Assembly (NCBI RefSeq): GCF_030253575.1
Contig: NC_080561.1
Coordinates: 29,238,564 to 29,302,563, forward strand
Reading direction: 5' to 3'
DNA length: 64,000 bases
DNA from: Rhododendron vialii
Lineage: Eukaryota > Streptophyta > Magnoliopsida > Ericales > Ericaceae
Of the stretch, positions 44,700 to 56,699 are shown in pieces (the first letter of the stretch is position 1; the number at the start of each line of letters is the position of its first letter). The notes beneath the pieces were generated by a model. That model was not told the DNA's origin. It worked only from the letters and a program-made list of their open reading frames with translations, and did no database searches. The translations under genes were made by a program, and so were the position numbers.

Positions 44700-47600
44700 T
44701 TAATCTATATAAATTGGGTCCATCAAAGTAATGGACTCCACTGGGGCACCATCCACCACGCCATCACCAATTCCTTCCACGTAAGGTTTAAGCAATTGGC
44801 CATTGATCTTGAAAACATTACCAACACGTGGATCCTTAATCTCTACAGCTCCATGGGGGAAAACACGAATGACAACATATGGACCATCCCACCGTGACCT
44901 CAACTTACCCGGGAAAAGTTTAAGTCTAGAATTAAAGAGCCACACTTTTTGACCAACTTCAAAGGACTTTCTAACAATGTGTTTATCATGAAATGCCTTA
45001 GTCCTATCCTTATAAATTTGTGCACTATCATATGCTTCATTGTGCAACTCTTCCAGTTCAGCAAGCTGGAGCTTACGATGTAACCCTGCAGTGGCCATAT
45101 CGAAGTTAAACTTCTTAATGGCCAACATAGCTCTATGCTCCAACTCAACGGGCAAATGACATGCCTTACCAAAAACTAACCGGTAAGGAGACATGCCAAT
45201 AGGGGTCTTATAAGCTGTACGGTAGGCCCATAAAGCATCATCGAGCCTTAAAGACCAATCTTTTCGATCGGGCCTAACCGTCTTTTCAAGTATGCGTTTA
45301 ATCTCCCTATTTGACACTTCAACCTGCCCACTAGTCTGAGGGTGATAAGGTGTTGCCACCTTATGAGTGATAGAATACTTTTGCACTAGGGCGGCGAAAT
45401 GTTTATTGAGAAAATGAGTGCCCTCATCACTAATAATTGCCCGCGGATAGCCAAAACGAGTAAAAATATTACTTTGAAGAAACTTGACCACAACGTTGTG
45501 GTCATTGGTCTTGGTGGCTACCGCTTCCACCCACTTGGACACGTAGTCCACTGCCACAAGAATATATGCGTTCCCATGCGAACATGGAAACGGACCCATA
45601 AAGTCTATCCCCCAAACATCAAACATCTCCACAACAATGATGGAGGACAATGGCATCATATCACGACGCGAAATATTGCTGGTTTTCTGGCACGTAAGGC
45701 ATGCCTTGCAAAACATATATGCATCCTTAAACAGAGTGGGCCAATAAAAACCGCTTTGTAAGACCTTCGCCGCCGTCTTCTTCCCACTAAAATGCCCTCC
45801 GCACTCAAGTGAATGACAAAAAGTGAGAATGCTATGGTACTCAGTCTCAGGAACGCACCTCCTAATCACCTAGTCCGAACACAACTTAAAGAGTTCTGGA
45901 TCCTCCCAAAAATAGTGCCTAACCTGCGCATAGAAACGGTCCTTGTCATGCTTGGACCAATGAGGGGGAAGCGCGCTTGTGGCTAGGTAGTTGACTATGT
46001 GTGCATTCCATGGGGGTCGCACTTGTGACACCTCAAAGAGCTGCTCATCGGGGAATGAGTCCTTGAAGGGCAAGGTGTCACCAGAGGCATCCACTAGGAT
46101 CCTCAATAAGTGGTCCGCTACAGAATTTTCAGATCCTTTCTTGTCTCGAATCTCCACATCAAACTCTTGGAGGAGCAGAATCCACCTAATCAACCTAGGT
46201 TTGGTCTCCTTCTTAGAAAGCAAATGCCGCAAAGCAGCATGATCAGTGTATATTACGACCTTCGACCCTAAAAGGTAGGACCGAAACTTGTCAAGGGAAA
46301 AGACCACAGCAAGTAATTCCTTCTCCGTAGTGGTATAGTTCAACTGCGCACCGGAGAGGGTCTTACTCGCATAAGAAATGGCGTGAGGGACCTTGTCAAC
46401 CCGCTGGCCCAAAATAGTACCGACTGCGTAGTCGGATGCATCACACATAATTTCAAAGGATAGAGACCAGTTGGGGGACTGCATGATAGGTGCTGTGGAC
46501 AACGTCTCACGGAGCTTCACAAAAGCTCTCATACAAGCCTCATCAAAAATGAAGGGAGCGTCCTTAGTCAAAAGATCACACAAGGGCTTGGTGATTTTCA
46601 AAAAATCCTTGATAAAACGCCTATAGAACCCAGCGTGTCCCAAGAAATAGCGAATTTGCTTGACTGATGAGGGGGGAGGAAGTCGAGAAATTAAGTCAAC
46701 TTTTGCCTTATCAACTTCAATCCCCCTCTTAGACACTACGTGGCCCAAAACAATCCCCTCCTGAACCATAAAGTGGCTCTTTTCCCAACTTAGGACCAGG
46801 TTAGTCTCCTCGCACCGTTTAAGCACCTTTGCAAGATTTTGGAGACAGGAATCAAAGGAGGCCCCAAAGACCGAGAAGTCATCCATGAATACTTCTACAA
46901 ATTCCTGCACCATATCATAGAAAATAGCCATCATACACCTTTGAAAGGTCGCAGGTGCATTGCATAAGCCAAAAGGCATGCGTCGATAAGCATAAGTACC
47001 ATAAGGACAGGTGAAGGTAGTCTTCTCTTGATCCGCTGGGCCAACGGCCACTTGGTTATATCCGGAATAGCCATCCAGAAAACAATAATAGCTCTGGCCC
47101 GCCAACCTCTCTAGGATTTGATCAATAAATGGAAGTGGAAAATGATCTTTCCTAGTCATGAAATTGAGCTTTCGATAATCAATACACACATGCCAACCAG
47201 TCGTCATGCGTGTGGGCACAAGCTCACCCTTATCATTCTCAACGACAGTAATGCCTGACTTCTTGGGCACTACTTGAGTGGGACTCACCCACTTGCTATC
47301 AGAGATGGGGTAAATGATACCCGCATCCAGCAATTTGACCACCTCCTTCATAACGACCTCCTTCATGTTAGGGTTCAACCTCCTTTGCATCTCTCTTGAT
47401 GGTTTTGCATTTTCCTCGCAATGAATGCGATGCATGCAAACGGAGGGATCAATACCCTTGAGGTCGGCCACTGACCACCCTATCGCACCCTTGTGCGTTT
47501 TAAGCACCTCAAGTAATTGACCGTCTTGCTCAGAAGAGAGGTCAGAGGCAATGATCACGGGCAAGGTGTCGTCGTGGCCAAGAAAAACATACTTCAGAGA

Positions 47601-50150
47601 AGCCGAAAGAGGCTTCAACTCAAGCTTTGGTAGGGCTTCTACGGAGGGAAGAGCTGGAGTGCTAGACAAAACAGGTAAAGGCTCGAAAGGAGTTCGCCAG
47701 GTAGATTTGGCCATACAAGGTGCGAGGTCTAACAAAGAATTGACCTCAGCAATGGATTGGTCAATATCGAACTCCTCATAGCCAAAATGGGCAAGACATG
47801 TCTTAAGAGGATCCTCAACCAAAATGTACAGCAACGCCTCTTCTACTAACTCATGAACGACATCGACTGCAAAGCAGTCTTCCTCCTCGTGAGGCTGTCG
47901 AGCGGCCGAATACATATTCAGACTCAGTTTCATATTGCCAAATGATACCTCCATCACTCCACTCCTCACAGAAATTTGTGCATTGGCCGTGGCTAGAAAG
48001 GGACGACCTAAGATGACAGGTGTTTGAGATTTAAGGGATGTGGGATGGACTGGCTCTGTGTCAAGGACAATGAAATCAGCAGGAAAGTAGAAATTGTTCA
48101 CCTTGACAAGGACATCCTCTAACATGCCTCGTGGGGCTTTCACAGAACGATCGGCCAACTGTAGAGTAACCGATGTGGGCTTCAACTCACCAAGCCCCAA
48201 CTCCTCATACACAGAGTATGGTAAAAGATTGACACTTGCCCCTAAATCTAAGAGTGCCCTACTAATAAAGTGATTGCCTATGACACAAGAGATTGTGGGC
48301 ACACCAGGATCAGCAAGCTTGGGGGCAGTGTTAGATTGAAGAACAGAGCTAACTTGGTGAGGAATGGGGATGGGCTCTAAAAACTTGGCTCGAGCCTTCC
48401 GCTTGTGAGTGCACAAGTCCTTAAGGAACTTGGCATAAGAAGGGATCTGCTCAATGGCATCGAGCAATGGGATGTTCATCTTAACTTGCTTGAACACCTC
48501 CATGATATTATCAGTGGATACTCCCTTCTTGCGAAAGGGTGAAGGTGCATTCAGACAAATCGGGAAAGGTGCCTTAGGAATATAAGATGGGGTCTCAGAT
48601 GACCCTGGAACAACTGTGGACACTGGATCGATCTCCTTCTTCTTAGACCTCTTATCAACCCTAGACCTCTCAGCGACAGGTGGAGACACTTTCTCCTTCG
48701 CTTTCACCTCCTCCGGTCGGGTCTCTACATCTCTCCCATTTCTGAGGGTGACAACTAATTTCGCTTGTTCATGACCTTGCGAATTGTCAATATGGTGCAT
48801 CCCTCGTGGGTTGGCCACTGGCTGACTTGGTAATCTACCCTCATCCCGATGATTAAGAGCATTAGCTAGCTGACCCACTTGGGTTTCCATCTTGGCAATG
48901 GATTGAGAGTGGGAGTAAAGCAATTGAGAGTCAGCTTTCATTTGTTGGCAATTGGCTCTCATTTCAGCCATGGCCTTCAACATTTGCTCCTTAAAAGCTG
49001 GTGTCCTTTGGGAGGACGCAGAAGGAGCAGGAGGTTGTTGGTACTGGGGTGGTGCAGGTGGTGGACAATAGGCCTGTGTGTTGGAAGTATTAGAAAATGA
49101 AGGCCTCATAGGTTGGGCAAATGGTTGCCCTTGGTCTGGCTGTCGCCATCCAAAGTTGGGATGTTTCTTCCAGCCGGGGTTGTAAGTATGAGAATAAGGG
49201 TCATTCGCTGGCCTACCCAACCCCTGGGCTGCGTTCAAATGCTCTTGAAGAAATTCTGGAAATTGAGATGCCATGTGGCACTCATTTATTTGATGGCATG
49301 GACTGGAGCACAATTGACAGACCTCCGCAACAGCAGCAGGAGGTGAAGAATGTGAAGGACCATGACCCAAAGATAAAAAAGTGTCAAACTTGCGGGTCAA
49401 TGCATCTACCTTATAGGAAAGATCATCAGAGCGGCCCACCTCATAAAGGCCACTATGTTTTGAAGAGGTAGAAGTTGTCCTATTTGTGCGAGATGATGCA
49501 GCTCGGTGTCGTGAATTCTCCGCTAACTGCCCAAACAAGTCCCACCCCTGATTCTCATTCTTAAGCATAAATGTGCCTCCACATGAGGCATCCACCATAT
49601 ATCGGTGTTGTTCGCATAGTCCATCGTAGAAACATTGGACTAATTGCCATTTAGGAACTTGGTGGTGTGGACAACTCCTAATAATATCATTAAGCCTCTC
49701 CCATGCTTGGTGAAATTGTTCGCCTTCTTTTTGATAAAAACTAGTGAGTTCTTGGCGAATTTCTTTTGTTTTGCCTATGGAAAAGTACTTTTTCAAAAAC
49801 TCATTTTTCATTTGATCCCAAGAGTTGATGCTATTCGGTGTCAAAGTATTAAGCCAGTATTTGGCTTTATCTTTAAGTGAGAATGGGAATAGCTTCAACC
49901 TAAGGGCATTATCAGTGAAATGCTGAATTTTAACAGTGGAGCAAATCTCTTCAAAGTCCCCTAAATGCCGATATGGGTCCTCGTTATCAAGTCCATAGAA
50001 TGATGGGAGTGTTTGTAACAAACTGGACTTGATTTCAAATTGTGTTGAGGCAGTGGTAGGCAATGTTATGCATGATGGCGAGGTGTAAGCGGATGGGAGA
50101 AAGTACCCTCCGATCGCAGGTGGAACCTCAGCCTCTATTCTTTCAGCCAT
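44700..50150 (-). pseudogene. Athila gag-pol polyprotein with one in-frame stop
   Basis: The likely start is the ATG at 50150 (MAERIEAEVPPAIGGYF); the frame is open further upstream but that part lacks gag character. Gag: SFYGLDNEDPYRHLGDFEE, LKLFPFSLKDKAKYWLNTL, then a proline-rich tail. Protease around DLGAS (about 48245). Reverse transcriptase: DYRKLNFMTRKDHFPLPFID and FMDDF (about 46880). RNase H with CDASD (about 46435) and TDHAALRHLL. The frame meets TAG at 45870-45872, directly followed in the same frame by integrase: an H-H-C-C zinc finger ([10 protein letters not shown], about 45700), then Asp in GIDFMGPFP (45600), Asp in SDEGTHF (45425), Glu in SGQVEVSN (45320), to a stop at 44700. 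The stop fits a CAG-to-TAG change. Apart from it, catalytic residues look intact. Confidence 0.9.
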
Positions 50151-50582
50151 TCTAACAAGTTGAAGTGAGTGAAGACCAAGGGTTACGAGAGGCTGCTTGA
50201 TTAGCTCTAAAGGTCCGTTCGATCTCTGGGTCAAAATTATCAAGTAATGGGTCCAATAATAAACGACCAAACATATAACACAAAATGTCCCTAACTCAAA
50301 TAAAAATAAAAATAAACAAAACACTAAAACCAAGAACAATAAGAAAACTCACAGCGCCTAGAAAAGCCAATTGAATTTATTGTCAAGCTGCAATGTTGCC
50401 GCTTACTTCTTACTCCTGTGCGCTACAATTTCTCGATTCCTGTGCTTGACACAATAAAATGCTAACAAAGAAAGAATGCAATTAACAAATATGAGGAATA
50501 ATAAAAAAATAAAAAATAAAAAAAATACTTAAACTAGGAATTAAAATAAAAATCAACTAAAACAACGCAACCGTGCTTGTAA

Positions 50583-50600
50583 TCCCCGGCAACGGCGCCA
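50583..50600 (-). promoter_or_regulatory. Athila primer binding site (tRNA-Asp)
   Basis: On the plus strand TCCCCGGCAACGGCGCCA equals the 3' end of plant tRNA-Asp plus CCA. It is separated from the LTR by five bases. Confidence 0.92.
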
Positions 50601-50605
50601 AAATT

Positions 50606-51830
50606 TGATCGTGTCGTTTCCGTATCAAAAATAATTAATAAAACAGAATAATTACTACTATCTAAAAGATAGCGGTAAGTACTCCGAGTATCGTCCTCAG
50701 GGATTACGAAGGCTGAATTGCAATTGTTCTAATTAATTTCTAACTTAATTCAGAAAGAGATTTGATTGTTGGATTTCGAAAATATTAAAAGCTAAATTAA
50801 ATTAAAGCAATTAAGAAATAACTAAAGTTTATGAGAGAAAAGATCTAGGGTTTCGAATCCACTCGACCCGTTGTAACAATATTTATACGATGGTAAAGGT
50901 TAATTATTCGAATCAATCCGGATGTCGTTAGGGTTCGCGGACCCTCACGGTATCGCCTAATAATATTTATGAATCACCAAATAGCATGGGGTATCGCCGC
51001 CTAGCACGATCCGTCTCTGTGGCACGAATCGTCTAATAGTACGACGCGTCTTACGGAGCATAACCCATCTTACTCAGTTATCACAAACAATTAAGAACTG
51101 TTGCATGAACGTGCATAAAAATCTAGAAAATTATACACAAGATTTGATAGAGAAAATTAATACCGCATATAAATCCTTATATTATACAACCACGATTCGA
51201 ATAATAAAACTCTAAATCAAAATATAAACATTATTACTCAGATATCGAGTTTCATCTATACCCTAGAAGAGACTTTAGCCGGACATCGGAGAGGAGAACA
51301 TCGGACTGATTTTTCTGTTGACTGCCGTACTGTTCTCTTTTTCTTCCGAATGCGTGTGAGTCTGCGCCGCTCTCTTTTTTCTCTGTAATGCGTAATAATA
51401 ATCCTCGCCCTCTGCTCTACCTTTATAAAAGCTGTAGCCGACCCTTTTTTAATTCCCTCTTCCGTGGGCTCCACGCAGGCAAGCCTCTAGCAAAAATCTT
51501 TTTTCCAAAAATGGTAGCCCATGCCCATAGCTGAGAATGGCCTAGGCCTTTCTTTTGCTTGGTCCAATTATAAACAAAATAGGAAGTGTTTGGGCCCACC
51601 AAACATGAATCTGTACAAATGATTCATGGACTCTTCTGCATCCAATTCACTTTCAAGATTTACGTGCACAGGAGTGTGCACAGTAAGAGTGTTCATAAGG
51701 TCCATTAAAATATTAAAGCCTTCGAGTACCTAAAACACAAAAATCAAGCATTAAACATTGAGTAATAATATAAATGGACTTACCAGTGATAAATTAAGGG
51801 ACGTTTATGTAAATATTTACGCGCTTATCA
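50606..51830 (-). repeat. Athila 5' LTR (intact, 1225 bp)
   Basis: On the minus strand it runs TGATAAGCGCG...CACGATCA. A TATA-like TTTATAAAG lies at about 51421-51429. The position equivalent to the Tat insertion (51616-51620, CAAAT once) is uninterrupted and serves as an empty site. Confidence 0.93.
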
Positions 51831-51835
51831 AGTCC

Positions 51836-52066
51836 CCAATCATTGGGGGTATGGGCGGGGGAGGATTGGAGACAGACCTCTATTCGGTTTAGTAATTTTA
51901 GTATACAAGGGTAATTTGGTCATTTTAGTATATATGGGTATTATGGTAATTTTAGTATGCATGGGTAATTTGGTCATTTAAATGTACAAGGGTGATATGG
52001 TCATTGCAGTGTATATAGGTATTTTAGTCATTTTTAATTTTAATTGGGTTAATGGGCGGGTTGGAT
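51836..52066. other. hAT interior between Athila and Pack-MULE-like element 3
   Basis: Contains loosely repeated GGTAATTTGGTCATTTTAGTATA-like phrases (about 51895-52030), period near 25-30 bp. No gene. Confidence 0.5.
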
Positions 52067-52204
52067 TTGATTTTAGGGGTTCTGACTGGCCGGCCCAATT
52101 TTGTCAAGGGGTTTCCTTCTAATCTCGTCGCTTGTCAATTCTATTCCACATAAGCCCTATCTTAAGTGAAGTATCCAAAATACCCCTTTTATTAAAGACT
52201 TCCA

Positions 52205-52429
52205 GAGCTTCGTGAGGGAAAGGAGTACTCGACGAGGGAAGTGTATGTGCGCTGCCTTGGGATATTCGCCAAGAACCTGGTTAGGGCAGCGGAGCACCAG
52301 GCGCTGGACCCCATTGCGGTGCACGACGTCACGCCCTTCTCCGATTTGTCGGCGGAGGAGCTTCGCCTGCTTTTGCGACGTCTAGTGGATCCCGAGCCCG
52401 ATTTTCAAAGCCCTTCGGTTGAACTCTGA
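52205..52429 (+). pseudogene. Captured papain-family cysteine protease prodomain fragment (RD19-like)
   Basis: Reads KEYSTREVYVRCLGIFAKNL, RAAEHQALDP and VHDVTPFSDLSAEELRLL, matching the inhibitor I29 prodomain of plant RD19/cathepsin-F-like proteases (the block around RAAEHQALDPTAVHGVTPFSDLS is characteristic). The fragment begins without an ATG, stops after 74 codons and has no catalytic domain. Its GC content stands out from the surroundings. The parent gene is a vacuolar protease; this copy cannot encode one. Confidence 0.8.
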
Positions 52430-52879
52430 CTGAACCGCGACCGCCGATCTTGGTCCCTCCTCCTTTGAGTTCGAACCAATTCCATTACTACTGTTGCTAC
52501 TTGACGGATTCAGCACCGACGCGAACGATTTGCGTTGCTTCTCCGCCATGTTCAGGAACTCCTCTGGATTGTCATTACCGTCGTCGAGACCTTGGCTTTG
52601 GTCACCATGTTCTGCTATTTCTTCATGTTTCTGTGGCTGTAGTGTCCAATTAGGGTGTAATTTCTTAATCTTTTTGATTTCCTCTCTCTCCCTATATCTG
52701 TGATGTGTATATATGTATATATATTTACATCCACGTATCTGTCAGTTTGAGAAAAGTTGAATAAAAATTCCAAATCCATGGGGTAAGATTTTGAATTTGG
52801 GGGAATTTGGGGGTTTGGTGGTTTTATTTTCTTATTGCAGAGAGATTTGATGGTTTGAGACAATTAAACTGTACAAAAT

Positions 52880-53290
52880 GCAGAATTCACAAGTCCCAAA
52901 TGCAGAATTCACAAGTCCCAAAATGCAGAATTCACATGTTCAAAAGACAGAATGCACCCTTGATCCAAGGATGTGAATTCTGTAAACGGTGTGAATTCTG
53001 TAAAGGCGTGTTAATTTCTGCAAACGGGTGTGAATTCCATGGGATGTGAATTCTATGAGGTGTGAATTCTGGGGGATGCGAAAGGGGTGTAATTATGTGG
53101 AGTGTGAATTTTGAGGGGTGTGAATTCTGTGGGGTGTGAATGCTGGGGGATGTGAATTCTGGGCGGGGTGTGAATTCAGTGGGGGATGAATTTTGGGCGG
53201 TGTGTGAATTCTTGGGAGTGTAAATTCTAGGAGGTGTGAATTTTTTGGGATGTGAATTATGGGAGGTGTGAATTCTTGGGGTATGAAAAG
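52880..53290. repeat. Degenerate GTGAATTCTG minisatellite
   Basis: About 20 units of roughly 15-20 bp, first in the orientation CAGAATTCAC, then GTGTGAATTCTGGGGGAT and variants. Like the array in Pack-MULE-like element 1, it switches strand within the array. Confidence 0.8.
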
Positions 53291-53561
53291 TGATAGGAGT
53301 AAAATAGTAAAAGCATCTTTAAAAAGGGTCTAGATTGGATAGCATTTTAAAAAAGGGTTTGTATGGAACCCCATATAAAATTTGGGACCGGCCAGGAATT
53401 TTTCCTTGATTTTAAATAAATGGGTTGAGTTGGGTTGGGTATGGGTAATTGGACTCCTAACTAATTGGGTCTAAATGGGTTAATGACCCATTAAAGACCC
53501 AACCTACTTATACCTTTCCCAATTTAGCTCAAACCCCCCATTTGACACCCCTACTATTAAG

Positions 53562-55281
53562 CATGCGAGATCGGTGCTACATCCACATAGCACAATACCA
53601 AGATTCAAGCATCCAGAGGAGAGTATTTCAAGGAAAGTAATATAACACCCACCACTTTTCAATATTTTGTTTTCATCTATTGTAGCCGGTCAAAGCATTT
53701 ATTAAGATAGAGGCTCCATTATCATATGTTGTTAGCTCTTAAATGTTCGTAATCAACTATGATTAATATTTTTTAGTCACTTACATTGAATTATCAATTT
53801 GCAGGAAAAAATTGATAATAACTTATACTCCGTATTTCGTCCGTCAGATTCAAAAAGCACATAATGTCCAAGTGGTTGGTTCATCTATTATATTGATCAA
53901 GAAATTAATGGCATCCAAGAACTCATAGGAATGGGATCACTGAATAAGGAGAGTTTGGGTTAGGAAAAAATCTTTCTTTGGAATGCAAATACTCGGCATG
54001 TATCTATAAATAAGCACAGTGGGTTCTCTAAAACTTTAAATGGAGAATTTCCAACCCATCTCTAAAACTCTAAAATGGAAAATAGATGTGACATATTAGA
54101 AGGAGATTTTGTAATTTATTCCCATTTTTTGCATTTTATGAAAGAATCTATAAGGAACCCATCGTACTTTTTTTGTCTCCAAAATGGAAGTATGGTCTCC
54201 ATACAGTAGAAAGGGAGCTCGACTTGGAAGGAGCAGACACGGCTACAACCAAAGAGGAGGGAAAAAAAAGGAGAGCTTCTATTGTTATATATCAGTCCAT
54301 GAGAGGCTAAAATATTCTAGGTTATGGATTGAGGATGAAACCTCATGTTTCATTAGTAAGTATTTGCGTACTCTTTATTTATTTTCCAGATGTTTGTTTT
54401 CAATGAATAATCGTTCTTACCTCATTTTAATTTATAATTTTGGATTCAATCATGTTTTTTCCATGATTTGGGATTGCTAGCTAATTATTTAGCCCTATTA
54501 TACAACTCTTGATTTCAAGAATTAGATATTTCTAGTGATTTGTTTTTGAATGGATACATATGATTTTATGGGAAAAAATATTAAGGCAAGAAAGAGCGTA
54601 CACAAGTTGTTAGCCACCAAATTATTGTGAAGAAAAGGTTAATAAATAAGACTTTGCTAGTAATTGCTATGAAAACATGAGTATGGATTCTAAAACCTTA
54701 GTTACTTTCCTTTGATCAAGTTCGTTCAATCATCAATTTATTCATTTAATTTTACTATGGCTGGTTTGGTTCTTAGTTAAAATTAAAATCACACGCTTTT
54801 GTTTACTAGGTTAGGGTTTAATCAATTTAGGTTTACTTAATTTTCGTACAAAAATCACAAGTCCCTATTGGTTCGATCTCACCCTTACATAACTATACTT
54901 CAATACGATTCGTGTGCTTGCGAGTACATTAAAATTTTACAATAATGACCAAGCAATAACCACTGCACTTTTACTCGTAAATTCTAACCTTTATATGGGT
55001 AGAGGTGCATCACACATGAATTTTGTGGCTTTCTAATGGCCACCTTGCCAAATCCATCGGGGTTAGTATCGATCTACCATCTATTAATTAGTCTGAGTGT
55101 TGTTCAATTTTTCCTATTTTAACAGTTTGGGGCCGGCCGAATACGTAATGCTGTGAAAACTGTTCTTGATACAGAATTTCTATGAAGAAGTACCCATCGA
55201 GAATGATCTACCAATGAACATGTACAAATATTAATCTTGTTTGTATAGTACTAGTCTATTATTTGTTTCCATTCCTTTTAA
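53562..55281. other. AT-rich sequence without recognisable gene
   Basis: Right flank of the hAT element. Only short frames without similarity were seen. Confidence 0.5.
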
Positions 55282-55283
55282 TA

Positions 55284-55528
55284 CTTCATCCGTCCCAAAA
55301 CGTTTGTCTCTTCCGCAAAATGGAGTCTTCAAAATAATAGTACTACAATTTTCGCAAGAAGAATTCAAAAAAAATTTCAACAACTTACTAGACATCAACC
55401 AAGTTCTTTTCACTTCAAAAAAAAAAAAAAACCAAGTTCTTTTAATTCATGAAAAACGTTCAAAAATTATGTTATTTTCAAGACATCTTTTTGCAGACCG
55501 GACAAAGATTATTATGGGACAGATAGAG
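55284..55528. mobile_element. Stowaway-like MITE 1
   Basis: CTTCATCCGTCCCAAAA at the left and the complement of CTCTATCTGTCCCATAA at the right, flanked by TA on both sides (55282-55283, 55529-55530). Confidence 0.8.
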
Positions 55529-55652
55529 TACTAACTAGAAGATGAGCCTGTGCTTTGCACGTGGCTTATCCTAATTAAAAGGAACTTAAATTTGAGACGA
55601 CACTGACAATTTGTGTTCTTTGTTGGTATTTGCACGTGAACAATACATAGTA

Positions 55653-55885
55653 CTCTCTCCGTCTCATAATATTACACTTTGGAATTACGTGTTATTTTTA
55701 AATTGCATATATCTTTCAATCTACAAGGTTTATGTGATTTTCAAAACGGTGTTTAATGGAACTATTTGAAACCTATCAAACAAGATCCATGTTGCTTTTA
55801 AAAGACATTACGAATTAAAAGACACAGACAATTTTTCCATATGGCTAGAATAGTGAAAGTGTCCAACTTTTTAGGATGGAGGGAA
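55653..55885. mobile_element. Stowaway-like MITE 2
   Basis: CTCTCTCCGTCTCATAATA at the left, GGATGGAGGGAA at the right, TA at both borders. Internal ACACTTT and AAAGTGT pair as part of the inverted repeat. Confidence 0.75.
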
Positions 55886-55889
55886 TATA

Positions 55890-56433
55890 AACTTAAGTGA
55901 TGTTATGTAGACATTCACTTAGATGTAGGGATAGAATGGTACGAACCTGATTCTTTTTAATTGGATTAATGTATTGATTTTACCGATCTAATTTGATTGG
56001 GCTTTGGTTTGTTATTAACATACTGCGTATTTTCTCATAAAGTCGATTCAAATCTTACTATTCGGATGCATGTCACCATATTGATCTCAACTAGTAGAAT
56101 TTTTGGAGTAAAGTGCAAGATCATAGAGGAGTAATATTTGGTACACTCTTAATTAAAATATTGGTTGAAGCATGTTTTATGAAACACTCTAATATTGGTA
56201 CATTCCTCCCCAGACAAATGGTTGATGCAAACACTCTAATCTCCTTCGAAGCAATTAATACACTATAATTAATATTGGTATATGCAAATCAGCATGCATA
56301 CATATAACTCCCTAGATAAATGGTGATTCCCAGATCGAAGTTTAAAATTGTGATTGATGCCTTAAGAAGAACTTTATTGTGATTTATACCTCCCTTACTC
56401 TATTTTCCTCTCACCCGTTTGGAAATGAAAACA
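55890..56433. other. AT-rich spacer without recognisable gene
   Basis: Nothing recognised on either strand. Confidence 0.45.
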
Positions 56434-56699
56434 TCAGCCAAGGCTTATTAAGATCCGAGCCATGCGTGCAGAGATGAACAGCCAGATCGGCCGCTCGGCA
56501 CCACTGCCAAGCACCCCCGCTTGGCAGCATCTCCCATTCCAGGCTAAACTAGACCTTTTGTACATTCCTCCATGTCCCGTTGGAAGCCTTTGCGACTTCC
56601 GGCACATAATAACAACAACGAACACATAGACAAAGGATCAAAGTTCACAACTCACAAGAAGGGTCTATACAACCAGATGGCTATAAAGGAATGCAGCCC

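Larger units (their letters stand above)
29654..51830 (-). mobile_element. Athila-lineage Ty3/gypsy retrotransposon, interrupted in its 3' LTR
   Basis: The element is flanked by AGTCC (29649-29653 and 51831-51835). Its LTRs are 50606-51830 (5') and 29654-42373 (3', split by the Tat element). The minus-strand order 5' LTR, PBS, gag, protease, reverse transcriptase, RNase H, integrase, polypurine tract, 3' LTR is complete. Without the Tat insertion it measures about 10.7 kb, normal for Athila. The two LTRs differ by about 15 substitutions plus an 18-bp and a 4-bp indel, close to 1.2%. Confidence 0.93.
52076..53405 (+). mobile_element. Pack-MULE-like element 3
   Basis: Flanked by the exact 9-bp duplication TTGATTTTA (52067-52075 and 53406-53414). 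Termini: GGGGTTCTGACTGGCCGGCC on the left and the complement of GGAAAAATTCCTGGCCGGTC on the right. Inside are a GC-rich gene fragment (52205-52429) and GTGAATTCTG-type repeats. No transposase. Same layout and near-identical right end (GGGACCGGCC) as element 1. It lies within the hAT element. Confidence 0.8.
25546..53553. mobile_element. hAT-type non-autonomous element inflated to 28 kb by nested insertions
   Basis: The left end TAGGGGTGGCAAATTG and right end complementary to TAGGGGTGTCAAATGG form terminal inverted repeats of the common plant hAT MITE type. Both flanks carry the 8-bp duplication CTATTAAG (25538-25545 and 53554-53561), the size made by hAT transposases. Removing the four large insertions leaves about 1.7 kb of element sequence, rich in AACCCA/TGGGTT motifs at both ends, with no transposase. 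All later insertions lie inside it. Confidence 0.85.

Noticed and set aside
44409..44897. 162-codon plus-strand open frame
   Set aside because: Overlaps the 3' end of Athila pol antisense; composition and position mark it as a shadow of the polyprotein.
52205..52429. Functional cysteine protease gene
   Set aside because: Only a prodomain piece without start codon, signal peptide or catalytic domain, inside a TIR-bounded element.
56434..56625. Small minus-strand open frame as host gene
   Set aside because: Adjacent to L1-type remnants and without recognisable family; probably LINE-derived or chance.
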